Below, piece by piece: positions 5,375 through 13,264 of a stretch of DNA of 15,271 bases. Where the stretch lies: positions 1 through 15,271 of the forward strand of contig JAIHTM010000034.1 in assembly GCA_022713905.1 (NCBI GenBank). The letters are read 5' to 3'. The DNA comes from Collinsella sp. Lineage in GTDB: Bacteria; Actinomycetota; Coriobacteriia; Coriobacteriales; Coriobacteriaceae. The notes beneath the pieces were generated by a model, which did not search any database, was not told the DNA's origin, and worked only from the letters and a program-made list of their open reading frames with translations. The translations under genes were made by a program, and so were the position numbers. Within the stretch, counting starts at the first letter, position 1. Every line of letters begins with the position of its first letter.

Positions 5375-7513
5375 ATGGAAGTGCTGGTTGTTGGCAATAC
5401 CGCATATGTTGACGATGACTTTTGTGCCAAGGCGTTCCCCGGGGACCATGTCCAGGTCGTCGCTGCCGCGGAAGCGCGACGCGACGAGTCATCGCCCCAT
5501 GCCTCGTGGAAAGAGCTTCTGCAACACCTGGATCAGGCCTACGAGTTCGACCGCGTGGTTTACCTGTCTAATTACCTTACCCCGCATACCGATTCCGTGG
5601 GCGATATCGAGCTGCTGCGCTCGGTCTTTCGTACGTGCGCGGGTCGCCGGGTCCAACTGCTGTATGTAGCGGGGCCCGCGGGTGCCGATTGTGCCGCCGA
5701 TGCCGCAGGGCGAACGGGCAAGGGCATTATCGCGCACGCAGCCAACGACCTGTGCCGCTACTACGCTGCTCGCGAGGGTGTTCAGACCAAGATCCTGCGC
5801 GTGCCGTTCCTGTATACCGCGTCTGCCGCGCTGGAGGACCCGTTTTTGGTGCCGATGTTCGACGCATGCTCAACCGGATCGGCCGCTCTGCAGGGCGCGC
5901 AGGATGCGGCGTTTCCCCTGCTGTGTGCCGAGGAGCTTTCGGTGCTGGTACGCCGTATCTTCGACAGCTGGGATGGCAACTTTGAGACACTCGATGTAGC
6001 CGATACCTTCCATCACACGGTGGGTGAGGTGGGCGAGGCCCTTCAGGCGCTGTTTCCAGGGCTCTCAGTTGCCTATGGCGATTCTGCCGGCTACGCCCTG
6101 CCCGCCAGCGACGTCGTTCGCGTGCGTTATGGCTGGTTTCAGCGTTACGACTTGCTGCGCGACCTCTCGACCATTCAGGCTCGCTGGGATGCTGGCCGTG
6201 CAAAGAAGGTCAACCCCTTGCGCGCGGCCATCGACCGCATTCAAATGCGCACGCTGCCTATTAAATGCCTGGAGACGGGCGTTGCCTGGGTCCTGTTCGA
6301 GGTGCTGGAGCATCTGTTCTCCCAATCGGCCCAGCTCAACGTGCTCGATTATCGCCTGCTCTACGTGGTGCTGATCGGCACGCTGTATGGCTTGGACTTT
6401 GGCCTGGTTGCGGCGCTGCTGGCGTCGGTGGGTTTGGCCGCGAGCTACTTTACTCAGTACGGCTATACCTTCCAGGGTCTCTTTTACGAGCCGTCCAACT
6501 GGCTGCCGTTTATTGCGTACTTTGTGGTGGGTGCCGTGTGCGGCTATGTGCAGCTGCGCAACAGCGAAGCCATTAGGGCGGAGCGCGATCAAAACGAGCT
6601 CGTGCGTAATCGCAATACGTTCCTCACACAGCTTTACCACGACGCGATCGAGGACAAGCGCGCGAACAGGCGCCAGATTGTGGGTCGCCACGACAGCTTT
6701 GGCAAGATCTTTGCCGTGACGCAGGAGCTCGACGTGCTCAACCCACGCGACATCTATCGCAAGTGCTGCGAGCTTTTGGGCGAGATCCTCGAGAACGATT
6801 CAGTGGCGATTTACCATGTTTCGGGAGGGGCATTTGCTCGCCTGGTGGCAGCAAGTCCCGCGATTGCCGAAGACGCCGCACGCTCGCTCACGCTTGAGCA
6901 GCTTGCACCTCTTTTGGGCGACGGGGGTCGTTCGAATCTGTGGGTGAACCGCGAGCTGACGCCGGGGCTTCCCATGTTTGGATACACGATCGAGCGCGAC
7001 GGGGCACCCGCCGTGTTGATCTTTGTGCGCCGCGCGGCCGAAAACCAAATGACCCTCTATTATCAAAACTTGTTCCGCATCTTGTGCGGCCTGGTCGAAA
7101 GCGCGCTGGGCCGTGCCTTTGACTATGAGGCGGTGGCTCAGGATAAACGCTGCGTTGACGGCACTTGCGTGCTCAAGCAGGCTGCCTTTGGCCAAGAGCT
7201 CGCGGCCGAGCAGGCGCTGGCAGATGGCAAGATGGGCAGCTTTTTGCTCCTGCGTGTGGTACCGGGCATGGAGCCTGTCGGCGAGCTGGTGGGCGCAATT
7301 GGGTCGGCAATCCGCGAGAGCGATGCGGCGGGCCTGGTCGATGGTGACATGCTCTACCTGCTTATGCGCCAGGCAAAGGCGTGCGATCTGCCCATTATCC
7401 GCGAGCGCCTGAGCGCAAAGCAGATTGCGGTGGAGCCCGTCGACGGCGAGGACATCGTGGCGCTGCTGCAGCACATCGCTTACACCGGTGACGGTGAGGG
7501 GGATGTCGCTTGA
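5375..7513 (+). CDS. pelD: PelD-like c-di-GMP receptor with degenerate N-terminal SDR domain
   Basis: Residues 1-270 (of 712) look like an extended SDR/epimerase fold: MEVLVVGNTAYVDDDF, later ILRVPFLYT. The glycine-rich dinucleotide motif is not intact and no YxxxK is evident where the catalytic pair belongs (GIIAHAAND), so this part is probably non-enzymatic. Membrane segments lie at about 298-318, 326-360 and 376-394, then a helical linker to about 435, a GAF-like domain (about 450-585), and a degenerate GGDEF domain (about 600-705). In the last, the GGDEF signature is replaced by VDGDM (655-659), but an RxxD motif, RESD (647-650), lies just before it, where PelD and diguanylate cyclases bind c-di-GMP. 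PelD relays c-di-GMP to the Pel synthase complex at the inner membrane. The start has a GGGGAGGA site 7 bases upstream. The next gene overlaps at TTGA. Identity is supported by architecture and by pelE, pelF and pelG downstream. Confidence 0.88.
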   Translation: MEVLVVGNTAYVDDDFCAKAFPGDHVQVVAAAEARRDESSPHASWKELLQHLDQAYEFDRVVYLSNYLTPHTDSVGDIELLRSVFRTCAGRRVQLLYVAGPAGADCAADAAGRTGKGIIAHAANDLCRYYAAREGVQTKILRVPFLYTASAALEDPFLVPMFDACSTGSAALQGAQDAAFPLLCAEELSVLVRRIFDSWDGNFETLDVADTFHHTVGEVGEALQALFPGLSVAYGDSAGYALPASDVVRVRYGWFQRYDLLRDLSTIQARWDAGRAKKVNPLRAAIDRIQMRTLPIKCLETGVAWVLFEVLEHLFSQSAQLNVLDYRLLYVVLIGTLYGLDFGLVAALLASVGLAASYFTQYGYTFQGLFYEPSNWLPFIAYFVVGAVCGYVQLRNSEAIRAERDQNELVRNRNTFLTQLYHDAIEDKRANRRQIVGRHDSFGKIFAVTQELDVLNPRDIYRKCCELLGEILENDSVAIYHVSGGAFARLVAASPAIAEDAARSLTLEQLAPLLGDGGRSNLWVNRELTPGLPMFGYTIERDGAPAVLIFVRRAAENQMTLYYQNLFRILCGLVESALGRAFDYEAVAQDKRCVDGTCVLKQAAFGQELAAEQALADGKMGSFLLLRVVPGMEPVGELVGAIGSAIRESDAAGLVDGDMLYLLMRQAKACDLPIIRERLSAKQIAVEPVDGEDIVALLQHIAYTGDGEGDVA

Positions 7514-8415
7514 TCTCGCTTGTCGTTGCCGCCGTCTTGTTGCTGATTCATGCGCTGGTTTGTCTGATGCTGTGGATGCTCATGAAGTTGGGCCTGCTGC
7601 CGGTGCGCGGGCACATGCTGGCTGTGATAGTGCTGGTGCCGCTGTGGGGACCGTTGCTGGTGGTTCTGCTATCGGTCCGCAGCGCGGTGTTTGGCGAGGG
7701 ACTGAAAGAGTCTGCGCTGGAGTCGCTGCGCTTCAACGACGACCTGCATCGCAGCATCCTAGTGCACGAACGTGATGCCGATGCAGGCGTAGTGCCGCTC
7801 GAGGAGGCGCTCATCGTCAACGACCCGGCATACCGACGCCGCCTAATGCTCTCCATGCTCACCGAGGAGCCCGACGCGTACTTGGCGCAGCTGCAGGCGG
7901 CTAAGCTTAACGACGACGTTGAGGTGGCACACTATGCCGCGACGGCGGTGGCGCAGATCTCCAAGGAGTCCGACCTTAAACTGCAGCAGCTGGAGCGTGC
8001 CTTTAAGACGGACCCGAGCGCGCAAAACCTCAACGAATACTGCGATTTTCTTGGTGAATACTTGGGCTCGGGCTTGGCCGAGGGGCGCGTGGCTCAGATT
8101 CAGCGCCAACAGTACGCGCGCCTGCTTGCGCGTCGCTGCGAGCGCGAGGACACCCTTGAGCTTCGCATTCGATACGCGACGGCGCTGGCCGATGTCGGAC
8201 AGATCGACGAGGCGCAGGCCGTGATCGACCAGCTGGTGCTCGATGTGCCCGAGGAGCAGGAGGTTTGGATGCTTTGTCTGCGCCTTGCGGTGATGCGCCG
8301 CGACGGTGACGAGGTCCACCGTGTGATCGATGCGATTGACAAGCAGCATGTGTATTTGAGCGCCGCTAGCCGCGAGGAACTGGCTTTTTGGCGCAACGGA
8401 GAGGAGGCCCGATGA
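7510..8415 (+). CDS. pelE: PelE-like membrane protein with TPR-type repeats
   Basis: A 301-residue protein with two N-terminal membrane helices (about residues 3-25 and 33-57) is followed by an all-helical cytoplasmic region. Its later part looks like tetratricopeptide-type pairs, e.g. RIRYATALADVGQIDEAQAV and the following helices. PelE in Pel systems has this layout, is thought to bind PelD, and scaffolds the synthase complex. The start is TTG at 7510, with GAGGGGG (about 7497-7503) upstream; its T-T-G-A overlaps the pelD stop, so translation is coupled. The ATG at 7503 is out of frame. It ends in an ATGA overlap with the next gene. Sequence conservation of PelE is low across bacteria, so the call rests mainly on topology and operon position between PelD and the deacetylase. 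Confidence 0.78.
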   Translation: MISLVVAAVLLLIHALVCLMLWMLMKLGLLPVRGHMLAVIVLVPLWGPLLVVLLSVRSAVFGEGLKESALESLRFNDDLHRSILVHERDADAGVVPLEEALIVNDPAYRRRLMLSMLTEEPDAYLAQLQAAKLNDDVEVAHYAATAVAQISKESDLKLQQLERAFKTDPSAQNLNEYCDFLGEYLGSGLAEGRVAQIQRQQYARLLARRCEREDTLELRIRYATALADVGQIDEAQAVIDQLVLDVPEEQEVWMLCLRLAVMRRDGDEVHRVIDAIDKQHVYLSAASREELAFWRNGEEAR

Positions 8416-10292
8416 GCGTGGTACAGCATATCCGCGACCGTGCGGGCCATTTTCGCTGGATGGGGCTGCTTGTGGTGTGGGCGGTCTTTATTGCCATGGC
8501 CGCCGTGCTGCTAGTGGAGCGTGCCGGCGTGCAGTACAGTGCGGGCCAGCATAAGCTGGGGATGCTTGCCGCCAACGATGCGGTGCCGGCCTCCTCGGCA
8601 ATCTTTGGCCAAAAGCCCACGTGCCTGGTCATTACCGATTCCGATCAAGCTGGCGTCGAGGACGTAAAGGAACAGTTCGACCAGATTTTGCTGGACATGA
8701 AGATCGCGCACCGCGACGTGGACCTTGCCCTGGATGGTGCGGATGCCATTCCCTCGCTGACCTCCTTCGATCGCGTGATTTTGCTCATGCCGTCGCTCGA
8801 TGGGCTCGGTACGCACCTGAGCGACATTATGGGTTGGGTGAGTGCCGGCGGTTCTCTTATGCTCGCCATGCCGCCGGATAACTCGAGCTATCTGCAAGTG
8901 ATTGCCTCCAAGCTTGGCATTGAATCGGCCGGATATGACTATGTAAAAGCCGAAAGCATTGTGCCGAGTGAGGACTTTATGCTGGGCGGGGGAGAGCGCT
9001 ACGAGCTCTCGGACCCTTTTGATTCGTCGCTTTCGGTATCGCTGCGCGAGACGGCTCGTGTGTGGGCTACGACCGGCGATGCGGGCGCCCCGCTCATTTG
9101 GTCGAATGACTGCGGTAGCGGGCGCACCGTGGTATGCAATATCGGTATCTATGACAAGGTCATGCGTGGCTTTTACGCCGCGGCGATCAGTCTGCTGGGT
9201 GATACCACGGCCTATCCGGTCATCAACAGCGCCGTGTTCTTTTTGGACGACTTTCCTAGTCCCGTGCCCTCGGGCGACGGTACTTATATCAAGCGTGACT
9301 ACGGCCTTTCCATTGCCGATTTTTACACCAAGGTCTGGTGGCCCGATCTGCAAAAGCTCGCGCAAAAATACGGCATTCGCTATACCGGCGTGATGATCGA
9401 AAACTACGAGGACGCGGTCAACCAGATCGAGCCCGCGCGCCAACCCGATACCACGCAGTTCCGCTATTTTGGCGGCATGCTGCTGCAGATGGGCGGCGAG
9501 CTGGGCTTTCACGGCTACAACCATCAGCCTCTGGCGCTCTGGGACACCGACTACGGCACGCTGTACGACTACAAGACCTGGAAGAACAAAGAGACGCTCG
9601 TCGCTTCGCTCAACGAACTTATCGCGTTTCAGGACGAGGTCCTGCCCAATGCTCATGGCTCGGTTTACGTGCCGCCGTCGAATATTCTTTCGGCTCGCGC
9701 GCGCAAGCTTATCGGTACCGATGTTCCGCGAATTAAGACCATTGCCAGTACGTATTTTGAGGATGGCACCGACCTGCCCTACGTGCAGGAGTTTGGCGTG
9801 GCGAGCGATGGCATTGTGGAACACCCGCGTATTGTCTCGGGCGGCATGGTCGACGATTCCTATATGCGCCTGGCAGCCGTGTCCGAGCTCAACATGCACT
9901 ACGTGAGCACGCACTTTATGCACCCGGACGACCTTTTGGACCCCGATCGCGGAGCCAAGGAGGGCTGGGAGGTTTACAAGGGCGGCCTGGTCGACTACCT
10001 GGAGTGGCTTACCAAATCCGCGCCCGACCTGCGGCACCAGACGGCGTCGGAGTGCTCCGGTGCCATCCAGCGTTTTTCGTCCGTGACGGTGAGCGTGGAT
10101 ACCAGCGCGGATGCCTGGACGCTCAACCTGGGCAATTTCCACGACGAGGCGTGGCTCATGCTCCGCGCCAATAATGGCGAGCCGGGTGCGGTGACGGGTG
10201 GCGAACTGACGCACCTTACGGGCAATCTGTATCTGCTCAAGGCAAATGATAAGACGGTGACCATTGCGCGCAAGGAGGGTGGCGACAAATGA
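8412..10292 (+). CDS. pelA: DUF2194 / PelA-type polysaccharide deacetylase, membrane-anchored
   Basis: This is a 626-residue protein. The ATG at 8412 is preferred over the in-frame TTG at 8388 because GGAGAGGAGG (8398-8407) precedes it and it forms an ATGA overlap with pelE. An N-terminal anchor spans about residues 17-36. A Rossmann-like domain follows (about 60-270), then a deacetylase-type domain (about 270-545) with FFLDDFPSP (D279, D280), HGYNH (H367, H371), YVPPSN and STHFMHPDD. The Asp plus H-x3-H set matches the metal site of PelA-family deacetylases, which remove acetyl groups from the amino-sugar polymer outside the membrane. The C-terminal 80 residues look beta-rich. Unlike the PelA of Pseudomonas, no glycoside hydrolase domain precedes it. 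The short form fits Gram-positive Pel loci, in which the deacetylase part stands alone. Sugar specificity is not visible. Confidence 0.85.
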   Translation: MSVVQHIRDRAGHFRWMGLLVVWAVFIAMAAVLLVERAGVQYSAGQHKLGMLAANDAVPASSAIFGQKPTCLVITDSDQAGVEDVKEQFDQILLDMKIAHRDVDLALDGADAIPSLTSFDRVILLMPSLDGLGTHLSDIMGWVSAGGSLMLAMPPDNSSYLQVIASKLGIESAGYDYVKAESIVPSEDFMLGGGERYELSDPFDSSLSVSLRETARVWATTGDAGAPLIWSNDCGSGRTVVCNIGIYDKVMRGFYAAAISLLGDTTAYPVINSAVFFLDDFPSPVPSGDGTYIKRDYGLSIADFYTKVWWPDLQKLAQKYGIRYTGVMIENYEDAVNQIEPARQPDTTQFRYFGGMLLQMGGELGFHGYNHQPLALWDTDYGTLYDYKTWKNKETLVASLNELIAFQDEVLPNAHGSVYVPPSNILSARARKLIGTDVPRIKTIASTYFEDGTDLPYVQEFGVASDGIVEHPRIVSGGMVDDSYMRLAAVSELNMHYVSTHFMHPDDLLDPDRGAKEGWEVYKGGLVDYLEWLTKSAPDLRHQTASECSGAIQRFSSVTVSVDTSADAWTLNLGNFHDEAWLMLRANNGEPGAVTGGELTHLTGNLYLLKANDKTVTIARKEGGDK

Positions 10293-11716
10293 GAATCTGC
10301 TTGGTACTCGAGGGTTGCTACCCCTATGTACACGGCGGTGTGTCCACTTGGATGCATGGCTATATCCAGGCTATGCCCGAGCATGAGTTTGTGCTATGGG
10401 TGATCGGCGCACATGCTGCCGACCGCGGCAAGTTTGTCTACGAGCTGCCCGGCAACGTGGTCGATGTGCACGAGGTGTTCCTGGACGATGCCCTGCGGCT
10501 TTCGGGCGAGCAACATGAAGCCAGTTTTAACGACCGTGAGCGCGAGGCGTTACGCCGTCTGGTGTCGCTCTCCAATCCGGACTGGGACGTGTTATTCGAT
10601 ATCTTCTACCGCCGTCGCGTGCATCCGCTCTCGTTTTTGCAGAGCCGCACGTTTATGGATATCTTTCGCGACGTGTGCCTGGCCGAGTATCCCTACACGC
10701 CCTTTGCCGATGCATTCCACACCATGCGCTCCATGTTGCTGCCCGTGCTCTACCTGTTGGGCAGCGAGGTGCCGGTGGCCGATGTGTACCATGCCATCTC
10801 GACCGGCTACGGTGGCCTGCTCGCCTGCCTGGGCTCAAGCGTTCACCATGCGCCGGTGCTGCTGACCGAGCATGGCATCTATACCCGCGAGCGCGAGGAA
10901 GAGATCATTCGCGCCGATTGGGTGGTGCCGTCCTTTAAGGACCGCTGGATTCGCTTTTTCTACCTGCTTTCGGAGGAGATCTACCGCCGCGCCTTCCGCG
11001 TGACGAGTTTGTTCCATAACGCCCGCAAGACGCAGATTGATATGGGCTGCGATGCGGACAAATGCCTGGTCATCCCCAACGGCATCCAGTTCGATCGCTT
11101 TAAGGATATTCCCTTAAAGACCGATGACGGCTGGGTGGACATTGGCGCGGTGGTGCGCCTGGCGCCCATCAAGGATGTTAAGACCATGATCTATGCCTTC
11201 TTTGAGCTGCACGAGCGCCTGCCCAAGGTGCGCCTGCACATCATGGGCGGCGTGGACGACGAGGAGTACGGCGCCGAGTGCCACGCGCTGGTCGAAACCC
11301 TGGGCGTGCGCGACCTGATCTTTACCGGCCGCGTCAACGTGGTCGAGTACATGGAAAAGCTCGACTTTACCATTTTGACGAGCATCTCCGAGGGCCAGCC
11401 GCTCAGCGTGCTGGAGTCGCTTGCAGCGCGCCGTCCCTGCGTGACGACTGAGGTGGGCTGCTGTCGCGAGCTTCTCGAAGGCGCCCCGGGCGACGACTTT
11501 GGCGTGGCGGGTTTTGTGACGCCGCCTATGTATCGCAAGGGCTTGGCCGATGCCATGGAACGCATGTGCACAAGCCGCGCTCGTCGCATTGAGATGGGGG
11601 AGCGCGGCCAGCGTCGCGTTGCCACGTACTTCTTGCACGAGCAGATGCTCGCCAACTATCGCGCGCTGTACGACGAGACGGCGCAAGCGTTTGACCTGCC
11701 CAGAGAGGGGGAGTAG
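10289..11716 (+). CDS. pelF: PelF glycosyltransferase (GT4-type Pel polymerase)
   Basis: A 475-residue GT-B glycosyltransferase. The N-terminus reads CLVLEGCYPYVHGGVSTW, the PelF hallmark, with the donor/acceptor-lining GGV. Later come TEHGIYTREREEEI (about 193-206), NGIQFDRF, and the retaining GT4 motif SISEGQPLSVLESLAARRP, in which E368 and E376 form EX7E. PelF is the cytosolic enzyme that builds the Pel chain from a UDP-activated amino sugar, UDP-GalNAc in characterised systems. The ATG at 10289 overlaps the upstream stop as ATGA. It ends 3 bases before pelG. Length is close to that of other PelF proteins. The family call is very strong; the actual donor sugar in this organism is unknown. 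Confidence 0.95.
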   Translation: MRICLVLEGCYPYVHGGVSTWMHGYIQAMPEHEFVLWVIGAHAADRGKFVYELPGNVVDVHEVFLDDALRLSGEQHEASFNDREREALRRLVSLSNPDWDVLFDIFYRRRVHPLSFLQSRTFMDIFRDVCLAEYPYTPFADAFHTMRSMLLPVLYLLGSEVPVADVYHAISTGYGGLLACLGSSVHHAPVLLTEHGIYTREREEEIIRADWVVPSFKDRWIRFFYLLSEEIYRRAFRVTSLFHNARKTQIDMGCDADKCLVIPNGIQFDRFKDIPLKTDDGWVDIGAVVRLAPIKDVKTMIYAFFELHERLPKVRLHIMGGVDDEEYGAECHALVETLGVRDLIFTGRVNVVEYMEKLDFTILTSISEGQPLSVLESLAARRPCVTTEVGCCRELLEGAPGDDFGVAGFVTPPMYRKGLADAMERMCTSRARRIEMGERGQRRVATYFLHEQMLANYRALYDETAQAFDLPREGE

Positions 11717-11719
11717 CCG

Positions 11720-13264
11720 GTGGCCGGAATTGGTTTTGAGCTCAAGCGCCTGTTTAGGCGCAAGGGCCTGTTTGCCACGATGCGCGCTTACGGCTACGCC
11801 GGCATTGTGTGCACGGGCCCGATGCTGCTGGGCGTGCTGCTCCAGGTGGGCATCTTGGTGCTGTGCGGTCTATGGGGTGTGGGCCGTGCCAACCAGGATC
11901 TGCTGGTGTGCATGGTGACCTATACGCTGCTGGCCTCGCTTTTGATCACGAGCTTTTTCTCCATGCCGGTCACGCGCTTTTTGGCTGATATGTTGTTTGC
12001 CGAGCGCGAGGATGAGATCCTGCCTTCGTTTTGGGGCTCCAACGCCATCATGCTCGTTGCGGGCACGGTGCTCTACGGCGTCTTTTTGCTGTTCTCGGGC
12101 GCTACGCTGCTGCAGGGGCTGCTGTGCCTGTGGCTGTACAACATTATGATCGTCAACTGGAACGGCATGAGTTACCTCACGGCCATCAAGGATTACCGCG
12201 GCATCCTGTGCAGCTTTGCGGCCGCCATTGGCGTGGCGTGCCTGTGCGCCCTGGCCGCGCTGGCGCTGGGACTGCCGCCGGTCGAGGGCCTGTTGGCGTC
12301 AATTGCCCTGGGCTACGGCGTCATGCTCGTCTGGGACGTGGTACTGCTGTACCGGTATTTTCCGCAGAGCGACCGCAGTCCCTGGCCCTTTTTGCAGTGG
12401 CTCGATCTGTTTATGCCGCTGGCGCTCACGGGCCTGTTAACCAATCTGGGACTCTTTGCGCACCTGGTGATTATTTGGGCTGGTCCCATTGGCGTTCAGG
12501 TCAAGGGCTTGTTTTATGGTGCGCCCTACTACGATGTGCCGACGCTCATTGCGTTTTTGACGATCCTGGTCACGACCGTTAACTTTGTGGTCTCGGTCGA
12601 GGTCAACTTCTATCCGCGCTACCGCGACTACTACAGCCTGTTCAATGACGGCGGCGTGGTGGGCGACATTGTGGTGGCCGAGGAGGAGATGCTCTCCACG
12701 CTTAACAGAGAACTACGGTTTTGTGCGCTCAAGCAGCTGTTTGTGACGGCGGCGGTCATTTCGCTCGAGACCACGGTGCTGTCGGCCCTACCGTTGGGCT
12801 TTAACAACCTGATGCACGGGTATTTTCGCACGCTGTGCGTGGGCTACGGCCTGTATGCCGTGGGCAATACGGTGTTGCTCATCTTGCTGTACTTTACCGA
12901 CTACAAGGGGGCCGTGCTGGCCTCGGGGCTGTTTGCCGGTGTGGCCGGGCTGGCGACTGCGGTGTCGTTGCTTTTGTCGCAGCAGTTTTACGGCTTTGGC
13001 TTTTTGTTGGGTGCGGCGGTGTTTTTTATCGTGGCGCTGCTGCGGCTCGATACCTATACCGCCAACTTGCCGTATCGTATCCTGAGCCAGCAGCCCATTG
13101 TGGCGACCGACAAAACGGGTCACTTTACACAGCTGGGCCGCTTGCTCGACCGTGCCGAGCAGCGCTATGAGGAACGCCGTCAGCAGGGCGAGCCGCATGG
13201 CGCGTTTGAGCGCGCGGTGGTTCGCTTGTATCAAAAGCATTGGGGAGGTCCTGATGACCGATAG
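11720..13264 (+). CDS. pelG: PelG polytopic membrane protein (Wzx-like)
   Basis: A 514-residue protein, starting at GTG 11720 with GAGAGGGGGAG just upstream. It opens MAGIGFELKRLFRRKGL followed by RAYGYAGIVCTGPMLLGV, the conserved beginning of PelG. About twelve hydrophobic segments follow, as in MOP-superfamily flippases. The C-terminal 50 residues are basic and cytoplasmic in character. PelG is the membrane component through which the PelF product is thought to be exported, together with PelD and PelE. It follows pelF by 3 bases, and its last 11 bases overlap the CotH gene. No unusual features were seen apart from a GTG start. Strongly supported by its opening motif and its place after pelF. 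Confidence 0.93.
   Translation: MAGIGFELKRLFRRKGLFATMRAYGYAGIVCTGPMLLGVLLQVGILVLCGLWGVGRANQDLLVCMVTYTLLASLLITSFFSMPVTRFLADMLFAEREDEILPSFWGSNAIMLVAGTVLYGVFLLFSGATLLQGLLCLWLYNIMIVNWNGMSYLTAIKDYRGILCSFAAAIGVACLCALAALALGLPPVEGLLASIALGYGVMLVWDVVLLYRYFPQSDRSPWPFLQWLDLFMPLALTGLLTNLGLFAHLVIIWAGPIGVQVKGLFYGAPYYDVPTLIAFLTILVTTVNFVVSVEVNFYPRYRDYYSLFNDGGVVGDIVVAEEEMLSTLNRELRFCALKQLFVTAAVISLETTVLSALPLGFNNLMHGYFRTLCVGYGLYAVGNTVLLILLYFTDYKGAVLASGLFAGVAGLATAVSLLLSQQFYGFGFLLGAAVFFIVALLRLDTYTANLPYRILSQQPIVATDKTGHFTQLGRLLDRAEQRYEERRQQGEPHGAFERAVVRLYQKHWGGPDDR

Noticed and set aside
8511..10214. 567-codon open frame on the minus strand opposite the deacetylase
   Set aside because: It lies wholly antisense to a gene with intact metal-site motifs, has no ribosome binding site, and is Arg/His-rich as expected from antisense of GC-rich codons.
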